Below, piece by piece: positions 9,938 through 18,000 of a stretch of 64,000 bases of DNA. Origin of the DNA: Aquimarina sp. BL5. GTDB taxonomy: Bacteria > Bacteroidota > Bacteroidia > Flavobacteriales > Flavobacteriaceae. The stretch lies in assembly GCF_003443675.1 (NCBI RefSeq), contig NZ_CP031963.1, positions 2,875,501 to 2,939,500 of the forward strand. Reading direction: 5' to 3'. The notes beneath the pieces were generated by a model that did no database searches, was not told where the DNA came from, and saw nothing but the letters and a program-made list of their open reading frames with translations. The translations under genes were made by a program, and so were the position numbers. Every line of letters starts with the position of its first letter. Position 1 is the first letter of the stretch.

Positions 9938-11181
9938 TGAAACATCTATTTATTATTACCTCCATATTTATCTTGATTATTTCAAGTTGTAAAAAGACCG
10001 AAAAGCATACCATAAAAACAAAATACATAAGCTTTAAGAACATTCTGGATGTTAACCGAACAGATGAAAGTATTATTATAAGCAGAGATAAAATATTATC
10101 TATACTGGATAGTATTCCTAATAATAAAGTTCCTTTAATCAAAGACTCATCTGGGAAAATCATTCCTTTTCAACTAGATGACTTAGAAAAAGATGGTATC
10201 TGGGATGAACTCAGCTTAGCTCTTGACTTTACATCAAATCAAACGGTCAAGTTAGAATTAACTACTATCGCTAGAGAAAGCATTCCTTCATTCACCCCAA
10301 GAACGAATATTAGATTCGGAATCGGAACGAACAAAACCAATGTAAAAGAAGTTCTAAAGCAAAATCGTACTGGAGATCCCAGAGCTAATGATAGTCTTTT
10401 TTATCAAATGGAAGGCCCTGCATGGGAGAACGATAAAGTTGGATTTAGATTTTATTTCGATCCACGAAATGGTATAGACATTTTTGGAAAAACAACTTCA
10501 GAACTAGTTCTTGACAGAGTTGGTCTGGGAGACGCAAATTATCACGAATTAGATGATTGGGGAATGGATATTCTAAAAGTTGGAAACTCACTTGGTGCCG
10601 GAGCATTAGCCATAAAATATAATGATTCACTTATCAGAATCACTGGAAAAGATCAAGCCGAATTTAAAGTCATTGCTGAAGGTCCAGTAAGATCAATTTT
10701 TGACATGATCTATAAGAATTCAAAAATTGGAGAACGAAATATCGATCTAACTCATAGAATTACAATCTGGAAAGGACAATGGGGATATCAAAGTGAAGTT
10801 TTTTTTAGCGGTGTTACAGATGACATGAAATTAGTAAGTGGTATTGTCAATCTCAAACCTAACAAGCCGTATTCAAAGACTTTAAAAAACTATTACGCTC
10901 TGGAAACTTTTGGCCCACAATCAGAAAATAATGATGCTCTGGGAATGGCAATAATAGTATCAAAAGAAGATTTTATAAATAAAGGTGAAGCTCTACAGGA
11001 AAAAGCAGATATCCAACAAACATATTACACAATCATGAGTGCTTCGAATAAAAAGTCTACCGCTTTTTATGTTCTTTCTGGATGGGAACAATCTGATCAA
11101 CAGTTTAAAACGTATAACGGGTTTAAAAAAATGATTGACAACAAGATTGAAAGACTATCAAATCCAATACTGACTCAATAA
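9937..11181 (+). CDS. DUF4861-family lipoprotein
   Basis: 414 residues. The N-terminus is a lipoprotein signal ending in ISSCKK, so it is probably anchored in a periplasm-facing membrane. The body matches DUF4861 as I know it: an early strand rich in KVPLIKDSSGKIIPFQLDD, a central GPAWENDKVGFRFYFDPRNGIDIFGK, then DWGMDILKVGNSLGAGA and THRITIWKG. This family recurs in marine and gut loci for uronate-rich polymers. A dehydratase acting on ulvan oligosaccharides has been described in a marine flavobacterium; I am not certain it belongs to this family, so I make no enzyme call. It sits between kduD and the kdgK remnant, suggesting periplasmic processing of uronide oligomers before import. Confidence 0.75.
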   Translation: MKHLFIITSIFILIISSCKKTEKHTIKTKYISFKNILDVNRTDESIIISRDKILSILDSIPNNKVPLIKDSSGKIIPFQLDDLEKDGIWDELSLALDFTSNQTVKLELTTIARESIPSFTPRTNIRFGIGTNKTNVKEVLKQNRTGDPRANDSLFYQMEGPAWENDKVGFRFYFDPRNGIDIFGKTTSELVLDRVGLGDANYHELDDWGMDILKVGNSLGAGALAIKYNDSLIRITGKDQAEFKVIAEGPVRSIFDMIYKNSKIGERNIDLTHRITIWKGQWGYQSEVFFSGVTDDMKLVSGIVNLKPNKPYSKTLKNYYALETFGPQSENNDALGMAIIVSKEDFINKGEALQEKADIQQTYYTIMSASNKKSTAFYVLSGWEQSDQQFKTYNGFKKMIDNKIERLSNPILTQ

Positions 11182-11182
11182 T

Positions 11183-11471
11183 ATGGAAAAAAGAGTTGTC
11201 ACTTTAGACGAAGTTTTAATGCGTCTCACCAATGCATCTAATGAGCGTTTCGAGCAGTCGGTTTCATATGCTATTAATTTGGTTGGAACAGAAGCCAATT
11301 TGACAGGATTAATTTATAGCCTACTATGCAAAGATGATCAACACACAATGGAATTTGCCGTCGCATCATCTGTACGGAAACATAGTATTCTTGGTGATGC
11401 AAATTTGCTTTCTGATAGGATAAGTGGAGCAGTTATTACAGAGTGATAACATCGGAAGATTATTAGGATAA
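11183..11471 (+). pseudogene. kdgK: kdgK (2-keto-3-deoxygluconate kinase) remnant: internal deletion plus 3' frameshift
   Basis: The open frame 11183-11446 encodes 87 residues in two joined pieces of a PfkB-type KDG kinase. Residues 1-39 resemble the kinase N-terminus (VTLDEVLMRL, ERFEQSVSYA, GTEAN). Residues 40-87 resemble its C-terminus (TGLIYSLL, DQHTMEFAVASS, KHSILGDANLL). The middle, with the sugar and ATP pocket and the GAGD-type catalytic Asp, about 220-250 residues, is gone. The frame ends TGA at 11444-11446. In the +1 frame, 11430-11471 reads QLLQSDNIGRLLG and stop, which looks like the normal kinase tail and abuts the next start at 11472. So a frameshift near 11415-11430 adds to the deletion. 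It cannot be an active kinase. Homology is from memory of family sequences. Confidence 0.8.
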
Positions 11472-12137
11472 ATGAAATACACAAATGACCATATAATTAA
11501 AGTAATGGAAGACACAGGATTGATTCCTGTTTTTAACCATTCAGACATTAGCATAGCAAAAGAAGTATTAGATGCTTCCTATCAAGCAGGTATTAGAGTA
11601 TTTGAATTTACAAATAGAGACACAAAAGCATTAAACGTTTTTATTGAATTACGAAAATATGCATCTAAATATGATGATCTTATTTTGGGTATAGGTACCA
11701 TTTTTACTAAAACTCAAAGCGAACGATTTCTGAATGCTGGCGCAGACTTCATCGTTTCTCCAGCCCTGATTCATGAAGTTGCTGATTTTTGTAACAAAAA
11801 AGAAATAGTATGGATTCCGGGATGTGCTACCATCACCGAAGTATATACTGCTCATCGATTAGGTGCACAACTCATTAAAGCTTTTCCGGGGAATATTCTT
11901 GGCCCCAATTTTATAAAAGCAGTTAAAACAGTCTTGCCACAAGTAAAAATAATGCCTACAGGAGGTGTGGAACCAACTTTAGAAAACCTGAAACTTTGGT
12001 TTAATTCCGATGTTAGTTGTGTTGGGATGGGGTCACAGCTTTTCAATAAAAATGATATTAAAAGTAAAAACTTTCCAAAACTGACTGAAGACATTAAAGA
12101 AGCGCTACAGCATATACAAAAAATCAAAAACATATAA
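11472..12137 (+). CDS. KDPG/KHG aldolase-family protein (Eda-like)
   Basis: 221-residue class I aldolase expected to split 2-keto-3-deoxy-6-phosphogluconate into pyruvate and glyceraldehyde-3-phosphate. Seen: GLIPVF near the start, RVFEFTNRD with the catalytic Glu, GIGTIFT, GADFIVSPAL, WIPGCATITE, the Schiff-base Lys in IKAFPG, MPTGGVEPT and a late VGMGS. These follow the Eda order; GIGTI replaces the commoner GAGT and FPG replaces FPA. It starts immediately after the kdgK remnant tail and precedes the TRAP genes by 4 bases. It completes the KDG branch only if a KDG kinase is supplied from elsewhere. Confidence 0.88.
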   Translation: MKYTNDHIIKVMEDTGLIPVFNHSDISIAKEVLDASYQAGIRVFEFTNRDTKALNVFIELRKYASKYDDLILGIGTIFTKTQSERFLNAGADFIVSPALIHEVADFCNKKEIVWIPGCATITEVYTAHRLGAQLIKAFPGNILGPNFIKAVKTVLPQVKIMPTGGVEPTLENLKLWFNSDVSCVGMGSQLFNKNDIKSKNFPKLTEDIKEALQHIQKIKNI

Positions 12138-12141
12138 ACTC

Positions 12142-13122
12142 ATGATGATCAAGAAACTATTATTACTTTTTATAGGATTATTTATATTAGGATCTTGTTC
12201 TAAAGAAAAAGAAACTAAAATACTCAGACTTGCGCATACTTTAGACACCAAACATCCTGTGCACAAGGCAATGGTAATTTTAGGAGAAAAACTTGAAAAA
12301 AAATCTAATGGCACCTTACAAGTTAAATTATATCCAAGTGGTCAATTAGGTGCAGAACGCGAATGCCTGGAATTACTACAAATAGGAAGTCTTGACATCA
12401 CCAAAGTCTCATCAGCTGTATTAGAAAATTTTATTATTGAGTACAAAGTTTTCAGTATTCCTTATTTATTCAGAGATCGAAAGCATGCGTTTCAGGTTTT
12501 TGATGGTTCTATTGGAGATGATATGCTTACCAAAGGTGATAAATACCGATTAAGAGGACTCACTTTTTATGATGCAGGAAGTCGTAGTTTTTATACTAAA
12601 GAAAAACCAATAAATACTCCGGGAGATCTAAAGGGTCTTAAAATTAGAGTGCAAAAAAGTAATATGGCGGTGGCGATGGTTAACTCTTTAGGAGGTTCCC
12701 CTACTCCAATTTCATGGGGAGAATTATATACCGCGCTGCAACAAGGTGTTGTAGATGGTGCAGAAAATAATCTTCCTAGCTTTTATACCTCCAAGCATTA
12801 TGAAATATGTAAATATTTTAGTTTGGATCAACATACAGCTGTCCCAGATGTTCTATTAATTGGTTTAGATACCTGGGAAAGGTTGTCTAAACAAGAACAG
12901 GCTTGGTTAAAAGAAGCTGCTAAAGAATCTACTATCGAGCAACGCAGATTATGGGCAGATTCTGAAAAAGAGTCTCTAGATGCTATAACAGTATCAGGGG
13001 TCGAAATTATAACGCCTGATAAGGTTTTGTTTGAAAAACAAACAGAAAGCATCCAAGCCATGTTTCAAGATCAACCTGAAATGCTATCTCTGATTAACAA
13101 TATCAAAAACACGAATCAATGA
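12142..13122 (+). CDS. TRAP transporter substrate-binding protein, DctP family (lipoprotein)
   Basis: 326-residue periplasmic solute receptor with a lipoprotein signal (LFILGSCSKEK). Family motifs: LRLAHTLDTKHPVH, LYPSGQLGAERE, PYLFRDRKHAF, GLKIRVQKSNM with the conserved carboxylate-binding Arg, GEVYTALQQG-like GELYTALQQGVVDGAENN, and a Trp-rich helix (AWLKEAAKES). Together with the next two genes it makes a complete TRAP system that takes up an organic acid using a sodium gradient. From context the cargo is probably a mono-uronate or keto-deoxy-uronate. Its stop overlaps the next start (ATGA at 13119-13122). Confidence 0.92.
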   Translation: MMIKKLLLLFIGLFILGSCSKEKETKILRLAHTLDTKHPVHKAMVILGEKLEKKSNGTLQVKLYPSGQLGAERECLELLQIGSLDITKVSSAVLENFIIEYKVFSIPYLFRDRKHAFQVFDGSIGDDMLTKGDKYRLRGLTFYDAGSRSFYTKEKPINTPGDLKGLKIRVQKSNMAVAMVNSLGGSPTPISWGELYTALQQGVVDGAENNLPSFYTSKHYEICKYFSLDQHTAVPDVLLIGLDTWERLSKQEQAWLKEAAKESTIEQRRLWADSEKESLDAITVSGVEIITPDKVLFEKQTESIQAMFQDQPEMLSLINNIKNTNQ

Positions 13123-13580
13123 GAAAGGTAATCGATACATTTTTAGAAAAAGCCCTGATCATTATATTTTCAATAATGTTATTTAGTGTTATATGGCAAG
13201 TGTTTTCGAGGTTTTTATTAAAGTCTCCTAGTACAATTACGGATGAAATTTCGAGCTTTTCTCTAATATGGTTAGGTCTTTTGGGAGCAGCATATGCCAC
13301 AGGAAAACGCTTACATCTGGCTATAGATTTAATACCCGGTCACATTATAGCAAAAAAGCAACAACTATATGATGGAATTATTCACGGGGCTGTATTGATT
13401 TTTGGTTTTTTAGTCATGGTAGTCGGTGGGACGAGGCTTTGTTGGCTTACGTTTGTATTTCAACAAAAATCGGCCACACTAGAGATTCCTTTAGGATTTA
13501 TTTATTTGGTAATACCTATCAGTGGATTATTAGTTTGTTACTACTCCATCGAAATTCTACTTCGAAAAAAAAGATTTTAA
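13119..13580 (+). CDS. TRAP transporter small permease, DctQ family
   Basis: 153 residues with four predicted membrane helices (about 13-33, 47-66, 86-108 and 126-147). The segment FSRFLLKSPSTITDEISSF followed by WLGLLGAAYATGKRLHLAIDL is the standard DctQ pattern (xEExxRxxxxWxxxxGxxxxxRxxxHxxxD-like). It overlaps dctP by 4 bases and is followed by the large permease 10 bases later. Function is as the small membrane subunit of the uronate TRAP importer. Confidence 0.92.
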   Translation: MRKVIDTFLEKALIIIFSIMLFSVIWQVFSRFLLKSPSTITDEISSFSLIWLGLLGAAYATGKRLHLAIDLIPGHIIAKKQQLYDGIIHGAVLIFGFLVMVVGGTRLCWLTFVFQQKSATLEIPLGFIYLVIPISGLLVCYYSIEILLRKKRF

Positions 13581-13590
13581 AATATGTTTT

Positions 13591-14886
13591 ATGAATTATA
13601 CTGAAGTTTTAATCCTGACCCTTAGTTTTCTAGTATTACTTTCCATACGTGTCCCTGTTGCTTACGCTATTGGCCTTTCCGGACTATTTACACTTATGGT
13701 TGCTATGCCATTTATGCCTTCAGTAACAACATTAGCACAGCGTATGGCGACTTCATTAGATAGTTTTACGCTTTCTGCTATTCCCTTTTTTATTCTAGCT
13801 GGCCAGATTATGAATAAAGGAGGTATTGCTGTACGCCTCATAAATTTCGCAAAGGCAATTGTCGGACCTCTTCCTGGAGGATTAGCTTTTGTAAACATAT
13901 TTGCTTGTATGCTTTTTGGTGCCATATCAGGTTCCGCAGTTGCTGCAGCCTCAGCAATTGGTGGGTTTATGAATCCAATGATGGAAAAAGAAGGATATGA
14001 TAAACCTTTTAGTGCAGCCGTGAATATTACGAGTTCTACAACAGGATTATTAATTCCTCCCAGTAATGTCTTGATCATATATTCTCTAGCAAGTGGTGGA
14101 GTTTCTATTGCTGCTTTATTTGTAGCAGGATATCTACCTGGATTGCTTATTGGATTTGCTCTAATGATGGTTGCTGGTGTTTATTCAGTAATCAAAAAGT
14201 ATCCTACGGAAAAGCTAGTGAGTTTTAAGGAGTTTTTCAAAAGGTTTTTAGATGCGTTACCAAGCCTTCTTTTACTAGTTGTAGTTATTGGAGGAATCGT
14301 TGCTGGAATTTTTACAGCTACAGAAGCTTCTGCTATTGCCGTGATTTACACTTTTGTATTAGCCATGGCGTATAAAGAAATTTCTTTTAAAAGTATTGCA
14401 TCCATACTTTTGGAAACTATAAAAACCTCATCAATTGTGCTATTATTGATTGCTACTTCTATCGCAATGTCTTGGGTAATGTCCTACGAAAATATCCCTC
14501 AGGAAATTAGCAATGCTTTACTTTCTGTAAGTGAAAACCCAATAATAATCTTGATTCTTATTAATCTCATTTTACTATTTGTCGGTGTTTTTATGGATAT
14601 GACTCCTGCGATATTAATCTTTACGCCTATATTTTTACCTATAGTTACTGATTTAGGAATGAATCCTATTCATTTTGGTATCGTGATGATTTTAAATCTT
14701 TGTATTGGATTATGCACTCCTCCGGTGGGCTCTGTACTTTTTGTAGGATGTAGTGTTGCCGAATTAAGTATTCAAAAAGTGATTAGACCATTAATGCCAT
14801 TGTTTTTAATTATGATTCTGGTACTGGTTTTAATTACCTATATACCACAACTTAGTTTATGGTTACCAAAGATATTTGACTTGTAA
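13591..14886 (+). CDS. TRAP transporter large permease, DctM family
   Basis: 431-residue membrane protein with about 12 hydrophobic segments. DctM signatures: RVPVAYAIGLSG, SFTLSAIPFFILAGQIMNKGG, GAISGSAVAAASAIGG, ITSSTTGLLIPPSN, GIFTATEASAIAVIY, and a C-terminal GLCTPPVGSVLFVG. It forms the transport channel with the DctQ protein. An upstream ATG at 13584 leads only to a few codons and a stop, so the start at 13591 is right. Last gene of the operon; a long inverted repeat follows at 14975-15046. Confidence 0.93.
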   Translation: MNYTEVLILTLSFLVLLSIRVPVAYAIGLSGLFTLMVAMPFMPSVTTLAQRMATSLDSFTLSAIPFFILAGQIMNKGGIAVRLINFAKAIVGPLPGGLAFVNIFACMLFGAISGSAVAAASAIGGFMNPMMEKEGYDKPFSAAVNITSSTTGLLIPPSNVLIIYSLASGGVSIAALFVAGYLPGLLIGFALMMVAGVYSVIKKYPTEKLVSFKEFFKRFLDALPSLLLLVVVIGGIVAGIFTATEASAIAVIYTFVLAMAYKEISFKSIASILLETIKTSSIVLLLIATSIAMSWVMSYENIPQEISNALLSVSENPIIILILINLILLFVGVFMDMTPAILIFTPIFLPIVTDLGMNPIHFGIVMILNLCIGLCTPPVGSVLFVGCSVAELSIQKVIRPLMPLFLIMILVLVLITYIPQLSLWLPKIFDL

Positions 14887-14974
14887 GGTTTAATTCAAAA
14901 AACGGATTTTCTATTAACAATTATTGCAGCTAAGTTTTAGATACAATTTGAGTTTAAAAAAAATGATGATACTA

Positions 14975-15046
14975 TTGTCAATCTGAGCTTGTCAAATACA
15001 CTTTGATTATTCAAAAATGTAAACTTTGACAAACTCAATTTGACAA
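14975..15046. repeat. Long imperfect inverted repeat between convergent genes
   Basis: Arms 14975-14996 (TTGTCAATCTGAGCTTGTCAAA) and 15025-15046 are complementary except at three positions, with a 28-base loop. It lies between the ends of dctM and the G8 gene, where a bidirectional transcription stop would be useful. The arm resembles the GTCA..TTGAGC..GTCGAA palindromes dispersed through many flavobacterial genomes (from memory). No T-run follows on either side. Confidence 0.55.
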
Positions 15047-15077
15047 CTTATCCTTTTAGTGGATTTATGTTATTACA

Positions 15078-18000
15078 TTAATTAGTTTTCACAATTTTAT
15101 AGATCATCGGTTCGGCTCGACGATTATTAATATCAATAATTCGAACCATATAGATTCCATTAGATAATTCACTAAAATCAATTTCAGTTTCATTCTCGCC
15201 CAATGATTTACTGATTTTTACGGCACCTAAAAGATCATATACCTTTATGATTTTAGGAAAATTACCTGATGAAATACGCACTATATCTTTCACCGGGTTA
15301 GGATACAATTCAGGTCTATTTACTTGGTTCTCTGGTTCTTTATTCTCTAGATAGTTAATGATCAACTCTGGAGCTCCTGTTGTTGAGTTTTCTTTGGATC
15401 CGAAAGCAAAATCATTTCCTCCGTTCATCTCTATAATAAGACTCACTCTATTGGCAGAAACTTTAGAAAGATCTACTGGAATCTGTATTGTAGAACCTAT
15501 AGCATAAGTGCCTGTTTTTGAACCAATACTTCGTGTCTTAATTCCGGGACGGTTCTGCGTAGAAATATTAGTTTCTGTCCAACCATTATGAATTGCTTCG
15601 TGTACAAGCAATTCTCCATTTCCAGAATCGCCAAATACTTCGAACTGTAACATTGCACTATCGATTTCACCACTAATTTCAGATAAATCATACATCAAAT
15701 ATCCAGTACGCCTACCACTTTCTATACGTACCATAGCGTTATTAAATCGCATACTATTATCTAGATAAGCATCGTGAATAACAGAAAGGGTTGTCGTTCT
15801 TTCTATACGTGCAGGTTTTGTAATTTCCACTCTATCAAAATTGAATAGATATGTAGTTCCTCCACTATATACTAATCGCAATGTTTGATTTCCTTCAGAA
15901 AGTGATATAGAAGTTGAATATGGTTGATAAGAGTGCCAATTACCATTACCTAGAATCTGCACGGATCCTTTTAAGGAGTTATTCGCATAAATCTCTATTG
16001 TACCTCCACTTGTATTACTTGAAGCATATGCCGCAACATCGTAGGCTCCTGATTCTGTAATATTAATTTGATACTCTGTGTAATTGTTATTAAGAATGAA
16101 TCCTAAGTTTTGACCTCCTCCAGGTGTGTTCTCAGTTCGTACACTTCCTGATACATCAGTAAATGCTTCTGCTTCAAAATTTCCTGGTATTGGAATTGCA
16201 TTTCCACCACTTACGGTAATCATTTTCGTTTTGGTGGCAGTTTGTCCATTAGATGAAGTCGCTATAGCCTTTAAGTCATAGTTTCCAGCTGCTAAATTTA
16301 ATAAGTCGGTATCATTAGCACCGGGATTTGCGGTTCCCCATTCATAGGGTGCTGCATTTTCTTGTCGTACTAATGAATTATTAAGATATAGTCTAATGTT
16401 AGCAACACTTCCACTGGTAACGGAAACAACTACACCTAAATCGTCACCCACTTCTAACTGTGTATTAGTAGGACTCGTAAATGCAATATCCGGCGTATTA
16501 TCACAAGGATCATCTGATGCATTCGGACCATGAATATAATCTATCCAAGTATGCCTTGGAGCAGATGTATCCGGTGGGAAATCCAATCGAATTTTAGTAA
16601 TTGTTTTTCCCATCCAGGTGTTGAGATTACTCATATCAAACACAAGTTCTTCGAAGACGTTTGTGGTTTGTGGAGCAACAGTTACGGAACGATTTGCCGC
16701 AAAACCAGGTTGGTCTGTAGTTGCCCAGAACAGTTGGAAAGTACCAGCAGCTTCAGACTTTGTTCTAATCCTTAATTGTGGCACTTGACTACCATTAAAC
16801 TTTAATCCAATTCTTATTATATATGGATCATTAGAGTTATCCGCTCTTAACAGCCAGTGTTGATCACTGCTGGTGTTATCTGCCGCAATGTTAACTTTCT
16901 GAAAACTTTCTGAGGTTCTATTAAACCCAAAATTTAAATCAAAGGCGTTATTAGGATTACCACAACTATCTGTTTCGACTATATCTGGTCTTCCATCTCC
17001 GTCGCTATCAATGGCAGTGACACCATCAAGATCATTGGTCGTACAAGGAAGAGAAGTGGGCTGAAAACTTCCATTATTATCCCAATTAAAGAAAATATTA
17101 GATCTATCATCACCGCCTAAATTTCTAAGCTTAAGGTATACATCTCCATTTCCTGCAATAAAATAAGCATTATCGGTAGCATTTTCTACCGCTGCAATAG
17201 AATTTAGACGCGGCAGATTAAAATTATGTCCCCTTGCTCTAAAATTACCTAGTCTTCCTAAACCTTTAAAACGTACAAATCCTAAATCACCAACATCTCC
17301 TCTATTCCAAATGAGATGAATACTTCTATTTGACGGGGCTCTATCTAAATAATAAGTATACATAAAACCTTCATTAACTATTGTAGGGAATTTATAAGTT
17401 CCTGAAGATGCATTTCCAGATTCATAGAAACAAACATCCTCTGTTCCCTGTTTAGAACGAACTACTGATATTCGGGTTCCACTAGAGTTAATACCTGCAA
17501 GCCATAATCCCGCGAAGAAATAATCGGATCGAGCAGCATTTCTCCAAGAAGGATGTCTGTATTCATGTCCATCTCTTAAGAATGCTATGTCTCTAATCAT
17601 TGTGGTATTTGCTTTACCAGTTAATCCTCCATCATAATCTTTAAAAAACTGACCAACCTTTCTTGCACGAGTATCATCTGTATTTGGTAAAGGAAAAAAT
17701 CTAAACGGAAAAGGTTCAGAAAACCCTTTTGTGGTTCCTCTAAATGTAGGATTAAAATTCTCGGTAGCTCCCCCTCCAGTAATTTGCTTAATCATTTGAG
17801 AATTTGATCGATTCCATCCTTCAAAATGACAATCGAAATGCCTACCAGGGCCATCATAAAATCTAAAGAATTCTCGCGTACCATTAAAAACACCTAAATC
17901 TGTATCTACATTAAAAAGGCTGTTCTCTATTGTAAGATCACCGGCAAGCATAGAAACAGTTTTATTATCACTAAAAGCACAATTATAGAAAACTGTATTT

